Shown here one piece after another: positions 17,485 to 25,847 of a stretch of DNA of 64,000 nt. The stretch lies in NCBI GenBank assembly GCA_017398045.1, contig JAFQHI010000025.1:124001-188000 (forward strand). The letters are read 5' to 3'. Origin of the DNA: Alistipes sp. GTDB taxonomy: Bacteria > Bacteroidota > Bacteroidia > Bacteroidales > Rikenellaceae. The notes beneath the pieces are model-generated. The model was not told the DNA's origin. It saw nothing but the letters and a program-made list of their open reading frames with translations, and ran no database searches. Position 1 is the stretch's first letter; each line of letters starts with the position of its first letter. Position numbers and translations under genes: made by a program.

Positions 17485-18426
17485 ATGGCTATTCACAAAA
17501 TTAAAATCTTCGCCGGCCGTGCAACCCGTCCCTTGGCCGAAAAAATCGTAGCGAGCTTCGGCACAACGCTCGGTCAGTCGGAGATATTGAATTTCAGCGA
17601 CGGTGAGTTCCAGCCCACCTACAACGAGTCGATTCGTGGCTGCACGGTCTTCTGCATCCAATCGACCTTCCCGCCCTCGGACAATTTGATGGAACTGTTG
17701 ATGATGATTGATGCCGCCAAGCGTGCTTCGGCCTACCAGGTGGTGGCCGTGATGCCCTACTTCGGCTGGGCGCGTCAGGACCGCAAGGACCGCCCCCGCG
17801 TGCCGATTGGGGCCAAGCTGGTGGCCAATATGCTCAAGGCTGCCGGTGCCGACCGCATTATGACCATGGACCTGCACGCCGACCAGATTCAGGGCTTCTT
17901 CGACATTCCGGTCGATGCCCTCTATGCAAGCGGTATCTTCGTCCCCTACATCCAATCGCTCAACATCGAGAACCTCTCGATTGCCGCCCCCGATATGGGT
18001 GGTGCCAAGCGAGCCAATACCTACGCCAAGCACCTCGGAACGCCCATCATCATCTCGCATAAGGAGCGTGCCAAGGCCAACGTGGTGGGCAAGATGACCG
18101 CCATTGGCGAGGTCGAGGGTCGCAACATCCTCATCGTGGATGATATGATTGACACGGCCGGAACGATTTGCATGGCCGCCGATATGCTCATGGCCCGTGG
18201 CGCAAAGAGCGTGCGTGCCGCCATCACCCACCCCGTGTTGTCGGGTCCCGCCTATGAGCGCATCAACGAGAGCGCACTGCAAGAGGTGATTGTGACGGAT
18301 ACCATTCCGCTCAACCCCGAAAAGGACCTGCACAAATTCACGGTGCTTTCGGTGGCCGACATCTTCGCCAACGTCATCGAGCGCGTACACAACTACAAAG
18401 AGATTTCGTCGATTTTCTTCAAGTAA
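17485..18426 (+). CDS. prs: Ribose-phosphate pyrophosphokinase
   Basis: It makes phosphoribosyl pyrophosphate from ribose 5-phosphate and ATP for nucleotide, histidine and NAD synthesis. The start is ATG 17485 (313 residues); the frame is open upstream through ysxC, but that part is only a shadow. Seen: YFGWARQDRKDRPR (the flexible catalytic segment), MDLHADQIQGFFDIPVD, and the PRPP-binding loop ILIVDDMIDTAGTI. The KERAKANVV segment matches class I enzymes, which are phosphate-activated. It is monocistronic between two hairpin terminators. Confidence 0.97.
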   Translation: MAIHKIKIFAGRATRPLAEKIVASFGTTLGQSEILNFSDGEFQPTYNESIRGCTVFCIQSTFPPSDNLMELLMMIDAAKRASAYQVVAVMPYFGWARQDRKDRPRVPIGAKLVANMLKAAGADRIMTMDLHADQIQGFFDIPVDALYASGIFVPYIQSLNIENLSIAAPDMGGAKRANTYAKHLGTPIIISHKERAKANVVGKMTAIGEVEGRNILIVDDMIDTAGTICMAADMLMARGAKSVRAAITHPVLSGPAYERINESALQEVIVTDTIPLNPEKDLHKFTVLSVADIFANVIERVHNYKEISSIFFK

Positions 18427-18448
18427 TCGACCTTTTCGATAGAAAAAC

Positions 18449-18480
18449 GAGCCTGCTCCACCAAAGGAGCAGGCTCATCC
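18449..18480. terminator. Terminator between prs and convergent NUDIX gene
   Basis: An 11 bp perfect stem (GAGCCTGCTCC, 18449-18459, with 18466-18476) and a six-base loop, preceded by AAAAA and followed by ATCCTTT. It can serve both convergent genes. Confidence 0.85.
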
Positions 18481-18513
18481 TTTATCCTGCATAAGGGTCC
18501 GTGCCAAAGCGGG

Positions 18514-19017
18514 TTACAACAGCCCCACCTTCACCGCCTCCAGCTCGAAATTGGGGGTCAGAATCCCCTTTCCGAGGCTTTCGCGCAACTCCTCAATCGA
18601 CCAAAAGCGACCGCCATCGGTCTCCTCCGAGGGGCATACCTCGCCATCGTACACCGCACGATAGACATAGACCATTTCGCGCTCACGCTCCGAATCGTAG
18701 AGGTAGTGACACATCTTCTCGGGTACGAAATCGGTCAAACCTATCTCCTCGCGCACCTCACGACGCAGGGCCTCCTCAATCGTCTCGCCATAATCGACAT
18801 GACCGCCTACGGCCGTATCCCATTTGCCGGGTTGAATCTCCTTCCACAGCGGACGGCGTTGCAGGTACAGCTCGCCCCGCGAATTCATCAGATGCAGATG
18901 CACCACGGGGTGCAGCAATCGACTGCCGTTGTGGCACTCACCGCGTGAGGCCTTGCCAATCACCTCGCCCTCCTCGTTCAGAATCGGGAACAACTCCTTC
19001 GGATTATCGCTTGCCAT
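18514..19017 (-). CDS. NUDIX hydrolase
   Basis: The 167-residue protein has a complete NUDIX box, with G, E and REVREE in the expected spacing around residues 71-93, and HPVVHLHL before it. The layout resembles the IDI-like/YfcD branch, which often contains an N-terminal phrase similar to ILNEEGEVIGKASR. The substrate is not predictable. It begins 2 bp after the DUF1537 kinase gene stops, so it is the last gene of the BKACE-kinase unit and may clean up or process a nucleotide or phospho-intermediate of that pathway; this last point is inference. Confidence 0.9.
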   Translation of the reverse strand: MASDNPKELFPILNEEGEVIGKASRGECHNGSRLLHPVVHLHLMNSRGELYLQRRPLWKEIQPGKWDTAVGGHVDYGETIEEALRREVREEIGLTDFVPEKMCHYLYDSEREREMVYVYRAVYDGEVCPSEETDGGRFWSIEELRESLGKGILTPNFELEAVKVGLL

Positions 19018-19019
19018 CT

Positions 19020-20426
19020 TTACGCCCTGTTTCGGATTCGCTCCACCACCTCGCGGAGGCTCTCCACCGCCCCCACATTGCCCGGGAAAATGACATACAA
19101 CAGCTCCGGGAAGGGGCTGTCGGCCGCCGTTTGGAGGGTCGGAATACCGGCCGCAGCCTGACCCGCCACACGGGCCGTCTTTACCTCCAGGCCGTAGGTC
19201 AGAATATCATGGGAGGTGATACCGCCCTTCGAGATGAGGAAGTCGGGACGGAAGGGCAAGGCACGCACGGCCTCGACCAAAAATCGCGAAATCTGCTCAC
19301 CCAGGGCTTGTCGGGCCGCCACATCGTCGATGCGCACCTCACGACGCGAGGTATAAAGCACCGGCACGATACCTTTATTATATAGCTCTTCGGCACGTGC
19401 CATCAGCTCCGGAAGCTGGCTCTTATCCTTCGCCAAGATACGCTCCACGTCAATCTCGACGCCACACGTGCCATCGAGCATGAGTAACGCCTCGAGCTGT
19501 TCGGTACTCTTCTTCACGTGCGAGCCGACCACAACCACGCCGCGTGCATTTTGTTTCTCGGCCTTGACGTAAGGTTGCTCTTCGATGCCACTCAACGCCT
19601 TCGGGAAGGAGGACGAAGAGCGAATCACGGCACATTGCCCCTTTCGCCCCGCCTCAAATTGAGCCAACACGGCCACGGCCAAACGCGCCAGGTCGCGGTA
19701 GTCGAAGGCATCGGCCGAGATAAATCGTTTTGCCTGATTATCGCGCAGTTGAGCTGCGAGGTCGGTCGTGCGAATCGTTTCGAGCGTAAGATGCAGGATA
19801 GCCTCCTCCTGAATCGCTCCACGCCCCTTCTCGACAATGTAGTCGGGCAAGTAGGAGTGCGCGTAGGCAAAGACATTATCGCGGGCAAACTCCGTCTCGC
19901 AGGTCGGGACAAGCATCTCGCCCTGCTGCATATAGTGCATACCGTCGATGGTCATACGCCCCGCCTCGAAGAAGGCCGGCACAAAGAGGGTCGGCATGAG
20001 CGGCTCGAAGCCCCCCTCGCGCAACACCTCCGCTATCGTATCGCTCTCGGCCGGAAAATGGCCACGCAAGGTCGAATCACTACGGCTCACAAAGAGCAGG
20101 TTGTAGCCGCGCTCACGATTGGCCTCCAACGTAGCCTCCACGGCATGACGCACCACCCGACGCGCCTCCGCTTCAGTCATGGCACGCGAATTGACCAACA
20201 GATAAAAGAACGGGCAATCGTCGTCCAACGCCTCGGCTACGCGGGCAGGCGTAATCTCGGTCAGCAACAGACAGCCATGCACGGTCTGAATCCCCGTCGG
20301 GTCGTCGTCGATGACCACCATACGGATACGCTTACGACGCAACTCGTTGCTGATTCTGCGACGCAACAAGGGTGCATCCTCACGGCGACCATACTGGCGT
20401 AAAACGGTTTGCAGCGTCACAGCCAT
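19020..20426 (-). CDS. Four-carbon acid sugar kinase family protein (DUF1537)
   Basis: The 468-residue protein matches the OtnK/DtnK-type kinases: an N-terminal MVVIDDDPTGIQTVHG (about residues 36-51) with the family DDPTG motif, LFVSRSDSTLRGHFPAE (about 109-125), and a C-terminal nucleotide-binding portion including FLISKGGITSHD and PGNVG. Known members phosphorylate C4 sugar acids such as threonate or erythronate. Here the partner upstream is a beta-keto acid cleavage enzyme rather than the usual PdxA2 or aldolase. Its start codon overlaps the BKACE stop codon by one base (TAATG), indicating translational coupling. Confidence 0.88.
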   Translation of the reverse strand: MAVTLQTVLRQYGRREDAPLLRRRISNELRRKRIRMVVIDDDPTGIQTVHGCLLLTEITPARVAEALDDDCPFFYLLVNSRAMTEAEARRVVRHAVEATLEANRERGYNLLFVSRSDSTLRGHFPAESDTIAEVLREGGFEPLMPTLFVPAFFEAGRMTIDGMHYMQQGEMLVPTCETEFARDNVFAYAHSYLPDYIVEKGRGAIQEEAILHLTLETIRTTDLAAQLRDNQAKRFISADAFDYRDLARLAVAVLAQFEAGRKGQCAVIRSSSSFPKALSGIEEQPYVKAEKQNARGVVVVGSHVKKSTEQLEALLMLDGTCGVEIDVERILAKDKSQLPELMARAEELYNKGIVPVLYTSRREVRIDDVAARQALGEQISRFLVEAVRALPFRPDFLISKGGITSHDILTYGLEVKTARVAGQAAAGIPTLQTAADSPFPELLYVIFPGNVGAVESLREVVERIRNRA

Positions 20427-21268
20427 TATCCTCTCAATCGTTTGATACCCAAAATTTCACGTGCTTCATCGGGCGTAGCGGGTTCGCAACCCAACGCACG
20501 CACCAACTCGACGAGTTTCTCGACCAGGAAGGCATTCGTGGGGGCCGTCTTACCCTCCTCATAATAGAACGAATCCTCGAAACCTACGCGCACCACCGAG
20601 GCACCCATGGCAATCGCCAGCCCCAGGAAGTGGAGGTCCTTCATCGAGTCGTTGTTCAATCCCCAGTGGCCGTCCGGCTCCATGAGCGAGGTCATGTAGT
20701 GGAGGTTGCGGGGCGTATCCGAAAGATTCGAAGCGGTACCCGTACCGAGGCAGAAGTTGTAGCTCATCGGGCGGTCAAGCACCCCCTCATCGGCCAACTT
20801 CGAGCAGGTCTCGACCATGCTCAAATCGAAAATCTCCATCTCGGGAACCACCTTCTCTTCGCGCATACGGCCGGCCCAATAGCGAATCTCGGGCAGGGTA
20901 TTGATATAGACACTCTCGCCGAAGTTCACCGAACCCATATTGAGCGAGGCCACCTCGACACGCGGCTCCGAGAGGCAGACACTGCGGTCCTCCAACGAGA
21001 GGGTCGAGAGGCCGCCCGTCGAACCTTGAATCACGATGTCGCTCTTCGCACGAATCAAATCGAGCGTGCGGCTGAAGTGGGTCATATCGAAGGTCTGCTC
21101 ACCCGTCAAATCGCGCACGTGCAGATGCACCATCGAAGCACCCGCCTCGGCACAAGCCGCTACATCGGCGGCAATCTCCTCGGGCGTGAGGGGGTTAAAC
21201 GAACCTTCGGGGACGGGCTTGCCCACGTGACATACGGGAGCTACGGTAACAACAATCTTGCGTTTCAT
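20426..21268 (-). CDS. Beta-keto acid cleavage enzyme (BKACE, DUF849)
   Basis: BKACE enzymes condense a beta-keto acid with acetyl-CoA and split it into acetoacetate and a new acyl-CoA, using a zinc ion. In this 280-residue protein the zinc-binding HLH in SMVHLHVRD lies at residues 48-50, the N-terminal KIVVTVAPV strand is typical, and QGSTGG follows near residue 76. The start is taken at ATG 21268; a second ATG lies two codons upstream. The beta-keto acid used is unknown; the coupled DUF1537 kinase hints at a hydroxylated C4-C6 acid. The upstream small HTH gene may share the transcript. Confidence 0.88.
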   Translation of the reverse strand: MKRKIVVTVAPVCHVGKPVPEGSFNPLTPEEIAADVAACAEAGASMVHLHVRDLTGEQTFDMTHFSRTLDLIRAKSDIVIQGSTGGLSTLSLEDRSVCLSEPRVEVASLNMGSVNFGESVYINTLPEIRYWAGRMREEKVVPEMEIFDLSMVETCSKLADEGVLDRPMSYNFCLGTGTASNLSDTPRNLHYMTSLMEPDGHWGLNNDSMKDLHFLGLAIAMGASVVRVGFEDSFYYEEGKTAPTNAFLVEKLVELVRALGCEPATPDEAREILGIKRLRG

Positions 21269-21321
21269 AGTCATTTCAGGTTTTTGGTGTATGGGGCCTT
21301 TAGGCCGGCTTTTCAACAAAT

Positions 21322-21352
21322 GAGGGTGCCTCAACTATGGTTGGACACCCTC
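21322..21352 (-). terminator. Possible weak hairpin between HTH and BKACE genes
   Basis: GAGGGTG at 21322-21328 pairs with CACCCTC at 21346-21352, with partial pairing further in. No real T-tract follows on the minus strand, so this may be an attenuator or a processing hairpin rather than a terminator. Confidence 0.4.
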
Positions 21353-21373
21353 TGTGTTTGGTTGTTGAACGGA

Positions 21374-21616
21374 TTATTTCTGCTCGCTCAAGATGCGCAT
21401 TGCAACATCGAGAATGACCGTATCGTCCAGCGTAACTACGCCACCATCCGGTCCCGGCTCGAAGTGAACACCTACACACTCCTTGGCAATGTGGCTGCCA
21501 CCGAAGTAGTTGCGAACGGTCTCTACATCCAGACCCAGTTCATCTGCAATACGCTGCGAGCTACCGCTCGGCAATTTGTCCTTGATACGACGCAGTTCGT
21601 TAAAAGTGATAATCAT
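21374..21616 (-). CDS. Small HTH-like DNA-binding protein
   Basis: An 80-residue protein whose N-terminal half reads as a helix-turn-helix (SSQRIADELGLDVETVRNYF, residues 19-38). The rest is acidic with a short PGPDGG turn. It resembles small conserved Bacteroidota proteins annotated as DNA-binding, with no known regulon. Codon use is like that of well-expressed genes. It precedes BKACE by about 105 bp on the same strand and could be its regulator or simply a neighbour. Confidence 0.75.
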   Translation of the reverse strand: MIITFNELRRIKDKLPSGSSQRIADELGLDVETVRNYFGGSHIAKECVGVHFEPGPDGGVVTLDDTVILDVAMRILSEQK

Positions 21617-21712
21617 ATCCGTAAGTTTTAGTTGATTAAATTTCGCAACACTAAATTAAGCAAAAAATTCCGTCCTGCCAAACATTTCCTGCAAATTCCA
21701 CCAAAAAAAAGA

Positions 21713-21737
21713 AAAAAGGGCCTTTCGGGCCCTTTTC
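21713..21737. terminator. Terminator downstream of Tyr/Gly-rich lipoprotein gene
   Basis: AAAAGGGCC (21714-21722) pairs with GGCCCTTTT (21728-21736). On the minus strand the stem is followed by a run of T, so it ends the lipoprotein transcript coming from the right. Confidence 0.85.
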
Positions 21738-21760
21738 TCATGCGCTGCCAAGTAGTTCCA

Positions 21761-23458
21761 CTACTTCTTCTTCGGCTCGATGTAGAACTCGAAAATCAGC
21801 GGCGAATAGGAGGGAATCTCGGTCGAGGTGGTCGTTACGGTCGTCACCGTGCTATCCGTCGTGCCGTAGTAGCCGCTGTAATAACCGCTGTAATAGGGGT
21901 CGTAATAGCCACCTCCGTAGTACGAGTCGTAGTAGTTGCCGTAATAACCGCCATAACCACCATAGCCACCGTAGCCGTAACCGCCATAGTACGAGTTGTA
22001 GTAGTTATAGTAGTTCAGATAGTTCAGGTAATCGTAGTAGCTCGACGAGTAGCCACCGGTCGAACTGCTGGTGCTGGAACCGTTCTGACCCGAAGCACCA
22101 TAACCATGCGTCGAGGTGGTCACCAGCGCGCCCCACTGGCCGAAGCGCATCGTGGGAATCGTATAGTAGAAGGCGTTAATCAGGCCACCATCCTCGGGGC
22201 AGTAGTCCAACGCCGAACCCTCCGACACCACCTCGCCGTAGATAATCTCCTTCACCTCGTCGATGTTCGTATCGAAGATAAAGCCGTCGAGGAAACGACC
22301 GATGTACCAAATCTTGGCATCGCCCTCCAGCCCTACCGAGTCGGCACCATCGGCCACCAACTGCTCAACACCCACGTAAGGCTCCTCGTCGTGGAAACGC
22401 TTCTTCAACGCCTCGGCAATCTTGCGGTTGATTTCCGACACCGAACCCTCGTTCACATACGGCTCCATGCCCGCATAGTAGGGACCATATTTGATTTGGC
22501 CGTAGTTGGGATATTTACCCTCGACGGTCGAAACCTTTTGGTTGAAATCGAGGTCGTAAATCATCTCCTCGGGGGTGGTCGTGGGGTCGAAGCGGTGGTT
22601 CACATAGAGCTGTGCCACCGAGTCACAGGCACTCACCCAACGGTTGGCCGTCAGGTGGGGATGGTTTGCATCCTCCATCGTGGTGGGGATGGCAACCAAC
22701 TCAACGCCCTCGACCTCGGTCGTCTGCTTATTCTTACCCTCATCGTCCTTCTTCGTGTAAATCGTCAGACCGCCATTGACCTTGCAGAAGGCATCCACAT
22801 CGAGTGCCTCGCGCTGCAACGGGTTCTTAATCGTATCGGTAATGGTCAGATTCACGATAAAAGGCTTGCCCGAATCGAGCGAATACTGTCCCTCGTAACC
22901 GCCATCGCCGGCAAAGCCGTTGCCCACGACGCGCGAAGGCATATAGAGGGTCACCTCCGAGCCGATACGCATCATAAATTTGCTGTCCGAGAGGCCCAGC
23001 TCGTCGCCCTTGGCGGCCATATAGCCGTCACCGAGCGTCTGCTCCTTCTGCATGGCCAGCCACGTACCCTCCATGAGCGTATAGTAGGCATCGCCGCAAT
23101 ACATATAATAAGGTACGTAGTGGGTGTACTTGGTAAAGGTGCCGGCCAACTCCGCCTCACGGGCATTGCGCGTGGTGATGATGTTGCCTTGCAGGTCGCG
23201 GCCCGAGAAGTCGAAACGCACCCAGCAGATGGTATCGTTGAGCGGTTTTGCCTCCACGTCGCCCACCTCATGGATATCGAGGTAATAGCCACGCGAGTCG
23301 AAATCCTGGTAGTTATCTGCCAACTCGGGACGATTCTGCGTAATCCAGGCCTTCAGCGAAAGGTCCTCAAACGTGTCGTAGTCGTTGGCTATCTCCTTGG
23401 CGCACGAGGCGCAGCAAAGCACTGCCAACGCAACCCATATTCTCTTCGTAAGTCTCAT
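21761..23458 (-). CDS. Lipoprotein with Tyr/Gly-rich C-terminal region
   Basis: Starting at ATG 23458 (an ATG 57 bases upstream gives a charged extension), the 565-residue protein has a lipoprotein signal with Cys near residue 18 (LCCASC). The body holds two or more segments reminiscent of FKBP-type domains (for example GDEL and VTLYMPSRVVGNGFAG), but no family is certain. From about residue 470 it becomes a low-complexity Tyr/Gly/Ser tract (YGGYGYGGYGGYGGYYG is one stretch) of about 70 residues, followed by a Thr-rich linker and a short hydrophobic end. It forms a pair with the next lipoprotein gene 22 bp upstream. Function unknown. Confidence 0.8.
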   Translation of the reverse strand: MRLTKRIWVALAVLCCASCAKEIANDYDTFEDLSLKAWITQNRPELADNYQDFDSRGYYLDIHEVGDVEAKPLNDTICWVRFDFSGRDLQGNIITTRNAREAELAGTFTKYTHYVPYYMYCGDAYYTLMEGTWLAMQKEQTLGDGYMAAKGDELGLSDSKFMMRIGSEVTLYMPSRVVGNGFAGDGGYEGQYSLDSGKPFIVNLTITDTIKNPLQREALDVDAFCKVNGGLTIYTKKDDEGKNKQTTEVEGVELVAIPTTMEDANHPHLTANRWVSACDSVAQLYVNHRFDPTTTPEEMIYDLDFNQKVSTVEGKYPNYGQIKYGPYYAGMEPYVNEGSVSEINRKIAEALKKRFHDEEPYVGVEQLVADGADSVGLEGDAKIWYIGRFLDGFIFDTNIDEVKEIIYGEVVSEGSALDYCPEDGGLINAFYYTIPTMRFGQWGALVTTSTHGYGASGQNGSSTSSSTGGYSSSYYDYLNYLNYYNYYNSYYGGYGYGGYGGYGGYYGNYYDSYYGGGYYDPYYSGYYSGYYGTTDSTVTTVTTTSTEIPSYSPLIFEFYIEPKKK

Positions 23459-23480
23459 ATTTCGTTGTTTCTTTTTTTCG

Positions 23481-24113
23481 TTATTCCACCTTGTCCACCG
23501 TGAAGAAGTAGGCAATGGGCGACTCCTTCTCGATAAAGTTGATAAACTCCTTATCTCCGTAGGCCATCGTGTAGGTCATGTAGCTCTCGACCGAATCCTG
23601 CTCACGGCACCCAAGCAAGGCGAGGCGCAACCCCTCGATAATTCCACCCCTCTTCATATCGATGACCAGCGGTTCGAAGGTCCAAGCCCCGGGCGTAAGC
23701 CCCACATTCTCGCTGAAGAAGGCATCCTTCAACAACGCATCGTTCGTATAGAAGGGCATCGTAATACGGCTGCCATCGGTGACAATGTTGCTGAACGTAA
23801 AGAGATAGGCGCGGAAGGTAATCGTCACGACCGACGACTCGGTCACCTCGGGGCGCGATGCGCGGTCGGGGTTATACACTCCGTCGATGTAGCGATAGAC
23901 CGTTTGGCCGAAAGTTTCGTAGTAGGACTGCTCGGTCCCCGGCTCAACATCCTCCTTGGCCACCAGGCGGGGCTGATGGGTCGAGGTGAGGTATTTGACC
24001 ATCTGCTCCTGCTGTTTGGGCAAGACCTCCTCATCCTTCGAGCAGGCCGTAAAGGCCACCACGAGGGTTGCGAAGAGGAGCAAAAGGCGTCCTATATGGA
24101 AGGGTCGGCGCAT
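23481..24113 (-). CDS. FKBP-like lipoprotein
   Basis: ATG 24113 gives a lipoprotein signal of about 24 residues (LVVAFTACSKDE, Cys at residue 24). The 210-residue protein has the order of an FKBP fold: VTITFRAYLF, a segment leading to GGIIEGLRLALLG and then YMTYTMAYGDKEF. This resembles the VIPGWEEGL and YELAYG elements of FKBP peptidyl-prolyl isomerases, although active-site aromatics are not clearly kept. It is upstream of the Tyr/Gly-rich lipoprotein gene and likely in the same operon. Similar Bacteroidota proteins are annotated only as DUF4827; that match is from memory and not checked. Confidence 0.72.
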   Translation of the reverse strand: MRRPFHIGRLLLLFATLVVAFTACSKDEEVLPKQQEQMVKYLTSTHQPRLVAKEDVEPGTEQSYYETFGQTVYRYIDGVYNPDRASRPEVTESSVVTITFRAYLFTFSNIVTDGSRITMPFYTNDALLKDAFFSENVGLTPGAWTFEPLVIDMKRGGIIEGLRLALLGCREQDSVESYMTYTMAYGDKEFINFIEKESPIAYFFTVDKVE

Positions 24114-24146
24114 GGTACTTGGTTTCGTTTTGCAGTATATAACGTG

Positions 24147-24154
24147 CAAAGTTA
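24147..24154 (-). promoter_or_regulatory. -7 element for lipoprotein pair
   Basis: TAACTTTG on the minus strand, about 33 bp upstream of ATG 24113. No matching TTTG is seen at -33. Confidence 0.5.
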
Positions 24155-24229
24155 CGAAAAACAAACTTGAATTCCGCATGACTAACGCAAAAAATCGCGT
24201 CAAAGTATCTATCAGGGAGAAAAAAAAGG

Positions 24230-24361
24230 CTAACGACGACGATAGTAATCGCGACGCGGCGAGGTCATGCGACGAATACGGCGACGGCGCAGGAACTGCA
24301 CACCGAGCAATATCACCACAAAAAGGAGAAGAGCTATCAGAATCAAATACATAATCTTCAT
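24230..24361 (-). CDS. Small membrane peptide with arginine-rich tail
   Basis: A 43-residue frame (ATG 24361, TAG 24232-24230) encodes a single membrane helix (YLILIALLLFVVILLGV, residues 5-21) followed by a strongly basic tail with eleven arginines (FLRRRRIRRM and two more RR clusters). It begins 24 bp after the ruvA stop on the same strand, consistent with cotranscription. No known family is recognised. The composition (a long hydrophobic run and then only R, I, M, T, S, P, D, Y) is far from random for GC-rich DNA, which supports a real gene. Confidence 0.6.
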   Translation of the reverse strand: MKIMYLILIALLLFVVILLGVQFLRRRRIRRMTSPRRDYYRRR

Positions 24362-24385
24362 TTATATTGATGGGTCAGGGTCAGG

Positions 24386-24988
24386 CTACAAACGCTTCAG
24401 GGCGGCACGAATCAACTCTTCGACCGGAGCCGACTGAAGTTCTTTTCGAACCGCCTTCAGCACCTTCTCCGAGGCCGCCTTCTGGAAGCCCAGCATTTGC
24501 AGTGCGGCCAGGGCCTCCTGCTCCTCGGCGGAGGTGGGGGCGGCATCGGCCATCGCCTGCTCGAAGGCTTCGGCCTGCGCACCACGAATCGACATCACCT
24601 TGCCGGCCAGTTCGACGATGATTTTCTGGGCCGTTTTAAGGCCTAACCCCTTGACATTCTTCAACAACACGGCATTTCCGGCCGAGATGATTTGTTGCAA
24701 CTCGCGGGGTGAATAGGTCGAAAGAATCATGCGGGCCGTACCACCGCCCACACCCGAAACACCGATGAGCAGGCGGAACAGTTCGCGCTCCTCGCGGGTC
24801 GAAAATCCGTAGAGCAGCTGGGCATCCTCGCGGACGATGTAGTGCGCCCACAATTTAGCCTCGACTGCCTTTTCGATGGCCGTGTAGGTCTCGAGCGAGA
24901 TATGCAGGTAGTAACCCACCCCTCCGGCCTCGATGACGGCATAGGTAGGAGCCACTTCGGCCACCTTTCCACAGATGTATTCGTACAT
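24386..24988 (-). CDS. ruvA: Holliday junction branch migration protein RuvA
   Basis: RuvA tetramers hold the Holliday junction for the RuvB motor. The 200-residue protein has the usual three parts. The N-terminal OB-fold starts MYEYICGKVAEVAP. The HhH region holds RLLIGVSGVGGGTARMILS (about 75-93) and NVKGLGLKTAQKIIVEL (about 114-130). The C-terminal domain III (residues 150-200) contacts RuvB. It is divergent from the OmpH-like gene, with TATTTTTG on the minus strand at 25090-25083 as a probable -7 box. Confidence 0.96.
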   Translation of the reverse strand: MYEYICGKVAEVAPTYAVIEAGGVGYYLHISLETYTAIEKAVEAKLWAHYIVREDAQLLYGFSTREERELFRLLIGVSGVGGGTARMILSTYSPRELQQIISAGNAVLLKNVKGLGLKTAQKIIVELAGKVMSIRGAQAEAFEQAMADAAPTSAEEQEALAALQMLGFQKAASEKVLKAVRKELQSAPVEELIRAALKRL

Positions 24989-25082
24989 GATTCAACCGTT
25001 TATGCCCCCTTATGCGCCATCTTTCGGACCAAGAAAAACACGCTTTGGGGCAAATTGTGCGTAAAAAAAAGCGTTTGCAGGG

Positions 25083-25110
25083 CAAAAATAAATAAATTTT
25101 CTTACCTTTG
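25083..25110. promoter_or_regulatory. Divergent -7 elements for ruvA and ompH-like gene
   Basis: On the minus strand, TATTTTTG (25090-25083) suits ruvA with a leader near 90 nt. On the plus strand, TACCTTTG (25103-25110) suits the OmpH-like gene, with TTTG at 25073-25076 as a somewhat distant -33. The two promoters overlap back to back. Confidence 0.55.
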
Positions 25111-25163
25111 TCAATCCTTCGGGAATAAAAACGACAAAGACAACAAAAAAAATATTCAAAACA

Positions 25164-25739
25164 ATGAAAAAGATTTTTGCATTCGCGCTGGCTGCGGCTT
25201 GCGCATTGACCGCCTGCCAGTCGAACACCGCTACCCAGACTGCCACGGGTGAAGTAACGAGCGTAGGTGGCTCGGATATTGCTTATGTAAGCGTTGAGCA
25301 GGTGATTGCCGAGAGCGAACTGATGCAGGGCGAGGGTCAGGCTTTGGCCGAGAAGACCCAGAAGGCACAGGAGAGCTGGGCCAAGAAGGAGCAGTCGCTG
25401 GCTGCCGAGGCTGCCCAGTTGCAGGAGAAGTATGAGAAGGGTCTGATCACCACGCGCGACGCCCAGTCGAAGCAGGAGAGCATCCAGAAGCGTGTAGCTT
25501 CGTACCAGTCGTCGGCCCAGAAGGAGGCCCAGACGCTCGACGAGGAGAACCGCGTCTTCACGAACCGTATGCAGGATTTGGTGATGCGTGCCGTGCAGGA
25601 GATTAACGCCGAGAAGCAGTACAAGCTGATTGTCAATGCCAACTCGCTGCTCGATGCCGACACGACGCTCAACATTACCCCCATGGTACTGGAGAAGGTA
25701 AACGAGCTGTACGCCAAGGAGAAGAACGAGACGAAATAG
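25164..25739 (+). CDS. OmpH/Skp-like periplasmic lipoprotein
   Basis: The 191-residue protein opens with a lipoprotein signal (ACALTACQ, Cys at residue 18), then IAYVSVEQVI, the conserved beginning of Skp/OmpH chaperones. A long helical coiled-coil region rich in Gln, Lys and Glu follows (residues 55-135), then the C-terminal KLIVNANSLLDAD segment of the family. Skp-like proteins escort unfolded outer-membrane proteins. Being a lipoprotein is a variation from soluble Skp. Codon use is highly biased, suggesting strong expression. A terminator follows directly. Confidence 0.88.
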   Translation: MKKIFAFALAAACALTACQSNTATQTATGEVTSVGGSDIAYVSVEQVIAESELMQGEGQALAEKTQKAQESWAKKEQSLAAEAAQLQEKYEKGLITTRDAQSKQESIQKRVASYQSSAQKEAQTLDEENRVFTNRMQDLVMRAVQEINAEKQYKLIVNANSLLDADTTLNITPMVLEKVNELYAKEKNETK

Positions 25740-25761
25740 TTCTCGAACCGCTTAACAAATC

Positions 25762-25794
25762 AAACGCCGGCTCGACTGAAGTCGGCGTTTTTTT
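25762..25794 (+). terminator. Terminator after ompH-like gene
   Basis: AAACGCCG (25762-25769) pairs with CGGCGTTT (25783-25790), with further pairing inside the loop, followed by a run of seven T. Confidence 0.85.
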
Positions 25795-25847
25795 GACCTT
25801 GCACACCAACGGTGCGCACCACCGCCCCTTAACAAGCCTTTTTAAGT

